Positions 1 through 6,588 are shown, numbered from the stretch's first letter. The stretch is 8,822 nucleotides of DNA from an uncultured Prevotellaceae bacterium (GCA_947306845.1 CAMZHP010000120.1:1-8822); one strand, 5' to 3'. Numbers and translations are program-made. The notes: generated by a model from the sequence alone, not told the origin.

Positions 1-804
1 GAGATAGATTTAAGCGGAGCCGATGGTAAAAATTATACGGTCAATATACCTTCCCTTAAGTTGGATGTTACAGATGCTCCCAGGGTGCTTGATGAGAGTT
101 CTCCTAATTCTCCCATGAATACCCCTGGAACAGCCACGGAAAATGTGAAAGTGTTGCGTAACATTAAGGCAGGTACATGGTCAACATTATGTCTGCCGTT
201 CGATCTTACTAAAACTCAAAGAGCATCTTGGCCGAGTCATGAGATAGCAGAAATAAGCGAGTTCACCATTGTAGATGATGTCATTCAATTGAATTTTGAG
301 TCTGGTGTATCAAAAATTAATGCAAACCAACTCTATCTCATCAAAACAGAAGAACCCATGGAGAGTTTTGAAATCAAAAAAAATATAAATTGTGATCATC
401 CGAAAAGTGTTATTATAAATCAAGATGATGAGGAGATGACCATTGATTTCGTGGGTGTATACTATAAACAGAATATTCCTGAGGAAGGGATTTTCCTAAA
501 TGGAAACTCATTCTACTATTCAACAGGTAAGTCCACTATTAAAGGATTTAGAGGTTATTTTGTTCTTAGTGATGGTGCAAGAAAGATTGTCTTCGGAGAT
601 GGATCATCTTCAGATTCACCCCTTTCCAACATCAGCATTACCGTTGATAATGAGTTGACAGCCGTTGAAGGTATCAGCACTAACTATAGGAATAATGATG
701 ATGTCTATTCTGTCAGCGGTGTTTACATGGGTAAGGCATCTGACATGAAGAAATACTCGCGCGGTGTTTATATCGTGAATGGTAAGAAAGTGATTGTCAA
801 ATAA
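1..804 (+). CDS. C-terminal part of a probable secreted or surface protein (5' partial)
   Basis: The frame is open from the first base of the window to TAA at 802-804, giving 267 visible residues; the true start lies upstream, and the TTG at 61 is only an internal leucine codon. There is a segment TWSTLCLPFDLT (visible residues about 59-70), a kind of motif I recognise from large Prevotella and Bacteroides extracellular proteins of unknown function. The final 33 residues, beginning VYSVSG and ending GVYIVNGKKVIVK, resemble the beta-rich C-terminal tails of Bacteroidota surface proteins and loosely resemble type IX secretion sorting domains (G-x-Y-I-V then K-x-x-V-x-K). No catalytic motif is visible. 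A serine-rich linker (GDGSSSDS) precedes the tail. The gene is AT-rich compared with the housekeeping genes downstream, which is common for surface-protein loci. It is probably co-transcribed with the small gene 17 bp downstream. Function is unknown; surface location is inferred. Confidence 0.8.
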   Translation, partial: EIDLSGADGKNYTVNIPSLKLDVTDAPRVLDESSPNSPMNTPGTATENVKVLRNIKAGTWSTLCLPFDLTKTQRASWPSHEIAEISEFTIVDDVIQLNFESGVSKINANQLYLIKTEEPMESFEIKKNINCDHPKSVIINQDDEEMTIDFVGVYYKQNIPEEGIFLNGNSFYYSTGKSTIKGFRGYFVLSDGARKIVFGDGSSSDSPLSNISITVDNELTAVEGISTNYRNNDDVYSVSGVYMGKASDMKKYSRGVYIVNGKKVIVK

Positions 805-821
805 TTTTAAAAGCACTAATT

Positions 822-1016
822 ATGAAAAAGATATATATAACACCCGTCTGTGAGCTGATTGCCGATATCAATATGGAAATGATTTGCGCCTCAACTGTTA
901 AAATGCAAGGATTGGTCGACGATGAATTGCAAATTGGATGGGAGGGAAAAGATGAAGAAGGTATTGAAGCCGATGGCAATAAATATGTTTGGGATCATTT
1001 CGACAAAGGATTGTAA
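822..1016 (+). CDS. Small uncharacterised protein of the MKKIYITP type, 64 aa
   Basis: An ATG-to-TAA frame encodes 64 residues. The N-terminus MKKIYITPVCELI matches a pattern I recognise from many short Bacteroidota proteins: MKK-x-Y-I-x-P, then an acidic/hydrophobic stretch, then a short M-I-x-x-S-like segment (here MEMICAS, residues about 19-25). The second half is acidic and polar (DDE, EGKDEEGIEADG) and ends in a tryptophan- and aspartate-containing tail. There is no convincing signal peptide, since the hydrophobic stretch is broken by E and D, and no known domain. It lies 17 bp after the surface-protein gene and immediately before an intrinsic terminator, so it is likely the last gene of that transcript. 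Its short length is typical of the type. Function is unknown; a role tied to the neighbouring surface protein is speculation. Confidence 0.7.
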   Translation: MKKIYITPVCELIADINMEMICASTVKMQGLVDDELQIGWEGKDEEGIEADGNKYVWDHFDKGL

Positions 1017-1037
1017 TTTGTATTCCATCACATAGAT

Positions 1038-1072
1038 AAAAATCCCTGAGTCTCAAGGCTCAGGGATTTTTT
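1038..1072 (+). terminator. Rho-independent terminator after the small protein gene
   Basis: A perfect 13-bp stem pairs AAAAATCCCTGAG (1038-1050) with CTCAGGGATTTTT (1059-1071). The loop is 8 nt (TCTCAAGG) and the 3' arm is followed by a T-rich end. The 3' arm ends in six consecutive T residues (1067-1072). The run of A in the 5' arm means it could also work on the opposite strand, but no minus-strand gene ends here. It closes the transcript carrying the surface protein and the small protein. Confidence 0.9.
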
Positions 1073-1083
1073 ATATAGCCATC

Positions 1084-1114
1084 TTTGCCGTTTGGAAAAA
1101 AATGCTTATCTTCG
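1084..1114 (+). promoter_or_regulatory. Bacteroidota-type promoter for the AAA-ATPase-like gene
   Basis: A TTTG box at 1084-1087 is followed after 19 bp by TATCTTCG at 1107-1114. This matches the Bacteroides consensus TTTG-(19-21 bp)-TAnnTTTG with one mismatch (TTCG for TTTG). The spacer carries TTTGGAAAAAAAT (1091-1103), nearly identical to the spacer of the promoter upstream of ffh. The expected transcription start is a few bases past 1114, leaving a leader of roughly 20 nt before the ATG at 1142. The site lies just downstream of the intrinsic terminator. Confidence 0.7.
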
Positions 1115-1141
1115 CATCGTCATTCACCAACCGGCATCGAT

Positions 1142-2713
1142 ATGGGAACATACATCAACCTCGGAAATGAGGCTTTCAGACGAATCCGCAAACGGGAATA
1201 TGTTGACAAATCCAAGCTTATCGCCATCGTCAACGACACACTCTCGTCGGAATGGTGTTTCAGTTGTGTCACACGTTGCCGCCGTTTCGGCAAGTCGATG
1301 GCTGCAAAAATGCTTTGCGCCTACTACGACCACTCCGTGAACTCCCGTGAATTGTTCACTGACTTGGAGATAGCCAAAGACCCGTCTTTTGAGGAACACC
1401 TCAACAAATACCCTGTCATTTATCTTGACTTGACCGAGTTTACCACCCGTTTCCACGATGATGACATTGTAGGCATCATAGAAGCAGAACTAAAAGCCGA
1501 CATTCTTGAGGCCTATCCTGATGTAGCAGTACGTGATACTGATGATTTAATGGGTTACCTCATCCGCATTGCAGCTGCCACAAGCGAGCGTTTCATTTTC
1601 ATCATCGACGAGTGGGATGCCATCTGCCGCGAGTTCAAGGTTGGCACCACAGCCATGGACCGCTATGTGAACTGGCTCCGCAGGATGTTTAAGGGAGTGA
1701 ACGCTACCAACGTTTTCGCTGGGGTGTACATGACTGGCATCTTGCCCATCAAGAAATACAAAACAGAGTCGGCACTCAACAACTTTATTGAATACTCGAT
1801 GGTGACCCCACGTAAAATGGCCAGTTATTTTGGCTTCACCAAAGACGAAGTAAGGGAACTATCAACAAAGCATGGCATGGACTTTGATGATCTGGAGAAA
1901 TGGTATGACGGTTACCAAATAGGCAGTGAACCATCGATGTTCAACCCTAACTCAGTGATGCAGGCTGTTGACAACAATTGGTGCGCTAGCTACTGGGCAA
2001 GCACAGGTGCCTTCGATGCCGTGGCAAATTATATCCAAATGAATTATGAGGGTCTGAAGGACGATATTATCAAGATGCTTGCTGGAGGCAGGTGCTCAGT
2101 CAATCCCACAGGCTTCCAAAACGACATGTCAGTCATACGGAGTCGCGATGATGTGCTCACCGTGCTCATCCACCTCGGCTACCTCTCATACGACCGCTAT
2201 GAACAAGAGTGCTACATCCCCAACCGGGAAGTGGCCGGAGAAATGGTGAATGCAGTGAATGTGACCAACTGGAAACCCGTCACCGATGCTATCCAGGAGT
2301 CGAAGCAATTGTTAAAGGATACCCTCAATGGTGACTGCGAGGCAGTGGCACGTGGCGTGGATGCTGCTCATGATGAGAACACGAGCATCCTCTCATACAA
2401 CAATGAGAACTCATTGGCATGTGTACTCTCACTCGCCTACTACTATGCCCGCAACAACTATGTCTTCCACCGCGAACTGGCTTCAGGAAAGGGATTTGCC
2501 GACTTGGTTCTCATTCCCAGAAAAAATGTCGATTCGCCCGCCATTGTACTGGAACTGAAATACGACAAGGATGCAGACTCGGCGATAGAACAAATCAAGC
2601 GCAAGCAATACCCTGCCAAAGTAGCACAACATGCCGACAACCTCCTGCTTGTGGGCGTCAACTATGACAAGGAGAAAAAAACTCATACCTGCGTGATTGA
2701 AAGACATCATTAA
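1142..2713 (+). CDS. AAA-ATPase-like protein with C-terminal PD-(D/E)XK nuclease-like domain
   Basis: The protein has 523 residues and two family-typical parts. The N-terminal AAA-ATPase-like domain (Pfam AAA-ATPase_like type) begins almost at once, with YVDKSKLI at 20-27. It has a degenerate Walker A, RCRRFGKS, at residues 45-52 (the family usually has RPRRFGKS) and a Walker B-like strand, FIFIIDEWDAI, with D156, E157 and D159. The C-terminal 90 or so residues carry a PD-(D/E)XK nuclease-like core: D454 in GFADLVLIP, then E471 and K473 in VLELKYD (Pfam PDDEXK_9 type). I chose ATG 1142 because MGTYINLGNEAF is how this family normally starts; an upstream in-frame TTG at 1085 falls inside the promoter. 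The biological role of the family is unknown. It is often multi-copy in Bacteroidota and other anaerobes. Here it has its own promoter and ends 6 bp before the next gene. ATPase and nuclease activity are inferred from motifs only. Confidence 0.88.
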   Translation: MGTYINLGNEAFRRIRKREYVDKSKLIAIVNDTLSSEWCFSCVTRCRRFGKSMAAKMLCAYYDHSVNSRELFTDLEIAKDPSFEEHLNKYPVIYLDLTEFTTRFHDDDIVGIIEAELKADILEAYPDVAVRDTDDLMGYLIRIAAATSERFIFIIDEWDAICREFKVGTTAMDRYVNWLRRMFKGVNATNVFAGVYMTGILPIKKYKTESALNNFIEYSMVTPRKMASYFGFTKDEVRELSTKHGMDFDDLEKWYDGYQIGSEPSMFNPNSVMQAVDNNWCASYWASTGAFDAVANYIQMNYEGLKDDIIKMLAGGRCSVNPTGFQNDMSVIRSRDDVLTVLIHLGYLSYDRYEQECYIPNREVAGEMVNAVNVTNWKPVTDAIQESKQLLKDTLNGDCEAVARGVDAAHDENTSILSYNNENSLACVLSLAYYYARNNYVFHRELASGKGFADLVLIPRKNVDSPAIVLELKYDKDADSAIEQIKRKQYPAKVAQHADNLLLVGVNYDKEKKTHTCVIERHH

Positions 2714-2719
2714 GCATCC

Positions 2720-3658
2720 ATGCTCATCTCCCTGCTGCTCACCTCCTGGCTCACCTTTGTGGAGCTCAACTGCGAGAACCTCTTCGACTGCCGACACGAC
2801 GAGGGGAAGAACGACTATGAGTATCTGCCTGAAGCGACGAGGAAGTGGGACAACCGCCGCTACTGGACAAAGCAGAACAGCATCGCACGCACCATCATCT
2901 CCTGCGGTGGAGAGGGAGAGGAATGGACACTTCCCGACCTCGTGGCACTGACCGAGGTCGAGAATGACTCTGTGATGCACGACCTCACCCGTCGCTCCTT
3001 GCTGCGCAATGCCGGTTATGAGTATGTGATGACACAGTCGGGCGACGAGCGCGGCATCGACGTGGCACTGCTCTACTCCCCCTTCGCCTTCCGCCTGCTC
3101 TCCCACCATTCCATCGCCGTCAGTCCGCCCGAAGGCAAACATGCCACCCGCGACATCCTGTACGTCAGCGGACTCGTCTCCACAGGCGACACGCTGCACG
3201 TGATGGTGGTGCATGCCCCCAGCCGAGTCAGCGGTGAGCATGCCACACGCCCCTACCGCCTGCGTGTGGCAGAGCGCATCATCGCCACCACCGACTCCAT
3301 CCGCCAGTCTGGCAGCGGCTCGCACATCATCATTGCCGGCGACTTCAACGACTATGCCAACGACAGCGCATTGGTCTGCCTTTACCACCACCAATTCACC
3401 AATGTTTCTCGTGACGCCAAAGGACAACACGGAGCACGCGGCACCTACAAGCACCGCGGACAGTGGGGAAGCCTCGACCATATCCTCGTGAGCGACACCC
3501 TCGCCCAAAAACTCACCTCATGCCACATCATGGACGCACCCTTCCTCACCGAGGAGGACGAGAAATATGGTGGGCAGCAGCCACGGCGCACCTATATCGG
3601 CATGAGATATCACGGGGGAAACAGCGACCATCTGCCTCTCGTGGCGAGATTTTATTGA
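2720..3658 (+). CDS. Endonuclease/exonuclease/phosphatase (EEP) family protein
   Basis: This 312-residue protein has the ordered motif set of the EEP (DNase I/exonuclease III-like) fold. N17 lies in FVELNCENLFD, E79 in LTEVEND, and H165 in VVHAPSR. D208 and N210 lie in GDFNDY, D253-H254 in GSLDHILVS, and D303-H304 at the C-terminus in SDHLPLVARFY. These are the usual metal-binding and catalytic positions, so it is probably an active metal-dependent phosphodiesterase or nuclease; its substrate is unknown. The N-terminus MLISLLLTSWLTF is short and hydrophobic with no basic residue before the core begins at residue 13. It is at best a poor signal peptide, although Bacteroidota homologues are often exported. 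The start is fixed by an in-frame TAA at 2711-2713, the stop of the upstream gene, which is in the same reading frame. The 6-bp gap suggests co-transcription with the AAA-type gene. Homologues next to ffh are familiar to me from Bacteroidales. Confidence 0.9.
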   Translation: MLISLLLTSWLTFVELNCENLFDCRHDEGKNDYEYLPEATRKWDNRRYWTKQNSIARTIISCGGEGEEWTLPDLVALTEVENDSVMHDLTRRSLLRNAGYEYVMTQSGDERGIDVALLYSPFAFRLLSHHSIAVSPPEGKHATRDILYVSGLVSTGDTLHVMVVHAPSRVSGEHATRPYRLRVAERIIATTDSIRQSGSGSHIIIAGDFNDYANDSALVCLYHHQFTNVSRDAKGQHGARGTYKHRGQWGSLDHILVSDTLAQKLTSCHIMDAPFLTEEDEKYGGQQPRRTYIGMRYHGGNSDHLPLVARFY

Positions 3659-3663
3659 TTTTT

Positions 3664-3741
3664 TCTAGATTTTCTAGATTATCTAGATTTTCTAGATTCT
3701 CTAGATCTCCTAGATTTTCTAGATCTTCTAGATTTTCTAGA
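3664..3741 (+). repeat. 9-bp tandem array of CTAGATNNN (eight units plus a partial ninth)
   Basis: Nine CTAG tetramers start at 3665, 3674, 3683, 3692, 3701, 3710, 3719, 3728 and 3737, exactly 9 bp apart. In the first eight units CTAGAT is invariant and the last three bases vary: TTT, TAT, TTT, TCT, CTC, TTT, CTT, TTT. The ninth unit is CTAGAGCTA. Eight of the nine sites extend to the palindrome TCTAGA; the sixth is CCTAGA. The array starts 6 bp after the nuclease stop codon and ends before the ffh promoter. Each adjacent pair of TCTAGA sites could form a small 6-bp hairpin with a 3-nt loop. Function is unknown: possible transcript-end structure, protein-binding array, or slippage-generated microsatellite. 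Confidence 0.95.
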
Positions 3742-3768
3742 GCTATTTATAAAAAAACCGCTGTAATC

Positions 3769-3799
3769 ATTGATATTTGGAGAAAAATATCTACCTTTG
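3769..3799 (+). promoter_or_regulatory. Bacteroidota-type promoter for ffh
   Basis: TACCTTTG at 3792-3799 is a full match to the -7 consensus TAnnTTTG. Nineteen bp upstream is ATTG at 3769-3772, one mismatch from the TTTG -33 box. The spacer contains TTTGGAGAAAAAT (3776-3788), matching 12 of 13 bases of the spacer in the promoter at 1084-1114. The resulting leader would be about 45 nt of AT-rich sequence, including the palindrome TAAATATTTA at 3821-3830. It probably drives ffh and, by close spacing, folD and the TPR gene. Confidence 0.78.
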
Positions 3800-3851
3800 T
3801 CTTGATTTTAAGAGATTGTATAAATATTTAGAAAAGATACATTTTTAGAAG

Positions 3852-5198
3852 ATGTTTGAGAATTTAAGTGAGAGACTTGAACGCTCGTTCAAGATGCTCA
3901 AGGGCGAGGGAAAAATCACCGAGATCAATGTGGCCCAAACCCTCAAGGATGTACGCAAAGCCCTGATAGAGGCCGATGTAAGTTACAAGGTGGCCAAGAC
4001 CTTCACCGACGAGGTGAAGCGCAAGGCGATGGGCATGAATGTGCTGACGGCCGTGAAGCCCGGTCAGCTGATGGTGAAGCTCGTCCACGACGAGATGGTA
4101 GAGCTGATGGGCGGCGAGAACGTCGGCCTCAACCTCAGCAGCCGTCCTTCGATTATCCTCATGTCGGGTCTGCAGGGCTCCGGTAAGACTACGTTCAGCG
4201 GCAAGCTTGCCAACATGCTGAAAACCAAGCAGCGCAAGAACCCGCTGTTGGTGGCCTGCGACGTTTACCGTCCCGCTGCCATCGAACAGCTCAAGGTGGT
4301 GGCTGAGCAAATCGGCATCCCCGTCTATTCCGAACCCGACAACAAAGACGTGGTGGCCATCGCCAACAACGCCATCCGTGAGGCCAAGTCGAAAGGCCAC
4401 GACGTGGTGATCATCGATACCGCCGGCCGACTGGCTATCGATGAGGACATGATGCGCGAGATCGAGTCGCTCAAAAAGGCTGTCAATCCCGATGAGACCC
4501 TCTTCGTGGTGGACTCCATGACCGGCCAGGATGCCGTCAACACCGCCAAGACCTTCAACGACCGCCTCGACTTCGACGGCGTGGTGCTCACCAAACTCGA
4601 TGGTGACACCCGCGGCGGTGCAGCCCTCTCCATCCGCACGGTGGTGACCAAGCCCATCAAGTTCATAGGAACAGGAGAGAAGATGGAGGCCATCGACGCC
4701 TTCCACCCCTCACGCATGGCCGACCGTATCCTCGGCATGGGCGACGTGGTGAGTCTCGTGGAGCGTGCACAGGCCCTCTACGATGAGGAAGAAGCCAAGA
4801 AGATGATGGACAAGCTGAAGAAGAACAAGTTCGATTTCGACGACTTCATGGCTCAGATCCAGCAGATCAAGAAGATGGGCAACCTCAAGGACCTCGCCTC
4901 GATGATACCCGGAGTGGGGAAAGCCATCAAGGATGTAGACATCGATGATGACGCCTTCAAGAGCATCGAGGCCATCATCCAGAGCATGACCCCCAAAGAA
5001 AGGGCCAACCCGCAGATTCTCAACCAGAGCCGCCGCATGCGCATCGCACGTGGCTCAGGCACCACCATCCAGGAGGTGAACAAGCTCATCAAGCAGTTTG
5101 ACCAAATGCGCAAGATGATGCAGATGGTGACCAACACCTCGAAAATGAACATGATGATGAACGCCATGAGGGGCAAGATGCCCAACATGCCCAAATAG
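3852..5198 (+). CDS. ffh: Signal recognition particle protein Ffh (SRP54 homologue)
   Basis: This is the 448-residue SRP GTPase, which with 4.5S RNA captures signal or membrane sequences on nascent chains and delivers ribosomes to FtsY at the inner membrane. The N domain occupies residues 1 to about 90. The G domain follows, with P-loop GLQGSGKTT at 106-114, DVYRPAA, G3 motif DTAGR at 189-193, and TKLDGD at 247-252. The methionine-rich M domain runs from about 300 to the end. It contains the RNA-binding motif [11 protein letters not shown] at 393-403 and a flexible Met-rich tail ([13 protein letters not shown]) that binds hydrophobic signals. Length and motif order are normal for bacterial Ffh, with no defect seen. 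It has its own promoter at 3769-3799, and folD starts 8 bp after its stop. The 4.5S RNA gene is not in this window. Confidence 0.98.
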   Translation: MFENLSERLERSFKMLKGEGKITEINVAQTLKDVRKALIEADVSYKVAKTFTDEVKRKAMGMNVLTAVKPGQLMVKLVHDEMVELMGGENVGLNLSSRPSIILMSGLQGSGKTTFSGKLANMLKTKQRKNPLLVACDVYRPAAIEQLKVVAEQIGIPVYSEPDNKDVVAIANNAIREAKSKGHDVVIIDTAGRLAIDEDMMREIESLKKAVNPDETLFVVDSMTGQDAVNTAKTFNDRLDFDGVVLTKLDGDTRGGAALSIRTVVTKPIKFIGTGEKMEAIDAFHPSRMADRILGMGDVVSLVERAQALYDEEEAKKMMDKLKKNKFDFDDFMAQIQQIKKMGNLKDLASMIPGVGKAIKDVDIDDDAFKSIEAIIQSMTPKERANPQILNQSRRMRIARGSGTTIQEVNKLIKQFDQMRKMMQMVTNTSKMNMMMNAMRGKMPNMPK

Positions 5199-5206
5199 AC
5201 GAAAAT

Positions 5207-6085
5207 ATGACACTGATCGACGGAAAGGCAACAGCAGCCGCCATCAAACAAGAGATAGCCGACGAGGTGAGTGAGATCATCGCCCAAGGCGGCAAGCGGC
5301 CTCATCTGGCCGCCATCCTCGTAGGACACGACGGTGGGTCGGAGACCTATGTGAAGAACAAAGTGATTGCCTGCGAGGCATGCGGATTCAGGTCCACCCT
5401 CATCCGTATGGAGGATAACATCACCGAAGAAGAACTCCTGGAGCAGGTGGCACAGCTCAATGCCGACGACGATGTCGACGGCTTCATCGTGCAACTGCCC
5501 CTGCCCCGCCACATCGATGAGCAGAAAGTCATCATGGCCATCGACTACCGCAAGGATGTCGACGGCTTCCATCCCATCAACGTGGGACGGATGGCCATCG
5601 GCCTGCCCTGCTTCATCTCTGCCACACCACTGGGCATCCTCACCCTACTGCGCCGCTACGGCGTGGCCACCAGCGGCAAGAAGTGCGTCATCCTCGGCCG
5701 CAGCAATATCGTGGGCAAGCCCATGGCACAGCTGATGATGCAGAAGCACTACGGCGATGCCACCGTGACCGTGTGCCACAGCCACTCTGCCACGCTGAAG
5801 GAGGAATGCCGCAACGCCGACATCCTCATCGCCGCCATCGGACAGCCCAACTTCGTCACAGCTGACATGGTGAAAGAGGGAGCGGTAGTCATTGACGTGG
5901 GCACCACCCGTGTGCCCGACGCCACCCGCAAGAGCGGATTCCGCCTCAACGGCGATGTGAAATTTGACGAGGTAGCAGAAAAATGCTCCATGATCACCCC
6001 CGTTCCCGGTGGCGTAGGTCCCATGACCATCTGCTCGCTGATGAAGAACACGCTCGCCGCAGCGAAAAAGGAATATTACCAATGA
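5207..6085 (+). CDS. folD: Bifunctional methylenetetrahydrofolate dehydrogenase/methenyltetrahydrofolate cyclohydrolase FolD
   Basis: This 292-residue cytosolic enzyme interconverts 5,10-methylene-THF, 5,10-methenyl-THF and 10-formyl-THF, supplying one-carbon units for purines and formyl-Met-tRNA. The catalytic YVxxK motif is Y48 to K52 in SETYVKNK. The first family signature region includes [10 protein letters not shown], followed by [10 protein letters not shown]. The Rossmann NADP-binding domain carries GRSNIVGKP at 164-172. The second signature PGGVGPMT starts at residue 267. Length and residues are standard. It begins 8 bp after the ffh stop, so the two are probably in one operon. Its TGA stop at 6083-6085 overlaps the ATG of the next gene (ATGA at 6082-6085), which suggests translational coupling with the small TPR protein. 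Confidence 0.98.
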   Translation: MTLIDGKATAAAIKQEIADEVSEIIAQGGKRPHLAAILVGHDGGSETYVKNKVIACEACGFRSTLIRMEDNITEEELLEQVAQLNADDDVDGFIVQLPLPRHIDEQKVIMAIDYRKDVDGFHPINVGRMAIGLPCFISATPLGILTLLRRYGVATSGKKCVILGRSNIVGKPMAQLMMQKHYGDATVTVCHSHSATLKEECRNADILIAAIGQPNFVTADMVKEGAVVIDVGTTRVPDATRKSGFRLNGDVKFDEVAEKCSMITPVPGGVGPMTICSLMKNTLAAAKKEYYQ

Positions 6086-6261
6086 CAGCGGAGGAGTACT
6101 ACCAAAAAGGCAACGAATATCGCCGCCAAGGCAACTGGCAGGAGGCCATCAACCACTACATGGAGGCCATCGCCCTCGACCCGGAGAGTCCGGCCGTCCA
6201 TGCCAAGGAGATGCTCGACGACATCCTCAGCTTCTACCACAAGGATTATTACAATCCATAG
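6082..6261 (+). CDS. Small single-TPR protein, 59 aa
   Basis: The ATG overlaps the folD stop by four bases (ATGA), and the frame ends at TAG 6259-6261. The 59 residues hold one tetratricopeptide repeat. Residues about 5-38 run from [15 protein letters not shown] through [14 protein letters not shown], with TPR-type Gly, Ala and Pro positions. A C-terminal helix, [18 protein letters not shown], could cap it. There is no signal peptide or membrane segment, so it should be cytosolic. A single TPR usually needs a partner or oligomerisation to form a stable superhelix. I recall a similar small TPR gene next to 2-oxoacid:ferredoxin oxidoreductase operons in other Bacteroidales, so a link to that complex is possible but unproven. 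A longer in-frame version from 5983 would read through folD out of frame and is unlikely. Confidence 0.85.
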   Translation: MTAEEYYQKGNEYRRQGNWQEAINHYMEAIALDPESPAVHAKEMLDDILSFYHKDYYNP

Positions 6262-6354
6262 CCAGACCGCCACATCACATCCGCGCAGATAAAAGCAGGA
6301 AGGCGATGTGTCAGGTCCGCAAAACAAAGCAAAAATACCCTAACAATATCAATT
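6262..6354 (+). other. Intergenic leader of the oxidoreductase operon with a weak inverted repeat
   Basis: These 93 bases separate the TPR gene from the ferredoxin gene. I see no TAnnTTTG-type promoter box and no U-tract terminator. An imperfect inverted repeat pairs GACC (6265-6268) and CACATC (6271-6276) with GATGTG (6305-6310) and GGTC (6314-6317), with a 28-nt loop. The last 30 or so bases are A-rich, as is common before Bacteroidota starts. Either the operon is read through from ffh-folD or its promoter is degenerate. Confidence 0.4.
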
Positions 6355-6588
6355 ATGGCAAAAATCAAAGGTCAAATCGTGGTCAACACGAACAGATGCA
6401 AGGGATGCTCCCTGTGCATTGAGGCTTGTCCCAAGGATGTCATCGCCCTTGCCGACAAGAAGGTCAATGTGTCGGGCTATCCCTACATTGAGCCCGCACG
6501 TCCCGACGACTGCATCGGGTGCGCCTCATGTGCCATCGTATGTCCCGACGGATGTATCACTGTTTACCGCAAAAAAATGGAGGATTAA
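6355..6588 (+). CDS. 2-oxoacid:ferredoxin oxidoreductase delta subunit, 2x[4Fe-4S] ferredoxin-like (KorD/VorD type)
   Basis: This 77-residue electron-transfer subunit has two complete cluster motifs. The first is C15-x2-C18-x2-C21-x3-C25-P in RCKGCSLCIEACP. The second is C53-x2-C56-x2-C59-x3-C63-P in DCIGCASCAIVCP. The N-terminal hydrophobic strand and the 27-residue linker with GYPYIEP are typical of the small ferredoxin subunit of 2-oxoacid oxidoreductases rather than a free clostridial ferredoxin. It is the first gene of the oxidoreductase operon, with the alpha gene starting 3 bp after its stop. Its role is to carry electrons between the TPP site or cluster in the catalytic subunits and external ferredoxin. 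All cluster ligands are present. Confidence 0.95.
   Translation: MAKIKGQIVVNTNRCKGCSLCIEACPKDVIALADKKVNVSGYPYIEPARPDDCIGCASCAIVCPDGCITVYRKKMED

Noticed and set aside
1091..1114. Using the inner TTTG (1091-1094) as the -33 box
   Set aside because: The spacing to the -7 box would be 12 bp, too short; the outer TTTG at 1084 gives the expected 19 bp.
1085..1141. Upstream TTG start for the AAA-ATPase-like protein
   Set aside because: The TTG lies inside the -33 promoter box, and the extra 19 residues do not resemble the family. ATG 1142 gives the normal N-terminus.
2483..3508. A 341-residue minus-strand frame opposite the EEP gene
   Set aside because: It is a GC-driven antisense shadow: Val/Gly/His-rich, with no family resemblance, and opposite a gene whose full motif set is intact.
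3664..3741. CRISPR array
   Set aside because: The unit is 9 bp with no unique spacers and there are no cas genes, so it is a simple tandem repeat.
3463..3831. A 122-residue frame with repeated FSR tripeptides through the CTAG array
   Set aside because: The repeats arise only because the 9-bp period keeps one frame open. Upstream the frame overlaps the well-supported EEP gene out of register, and its content there is Arg/His/Pro-rich shadow sequence.
3864..4706. A 280-residue minus-strand frame opposite ffh
   Set aside because: It is His/Gly/Leu-rich shadow translation, and ffh on the other strand is complete and conserved.
4853..5572. A 239-residue minus-strand frame across the ffh-folD junction
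   Set aside because: It spans two well-supported genes on the other strand and has no recognisable domain.
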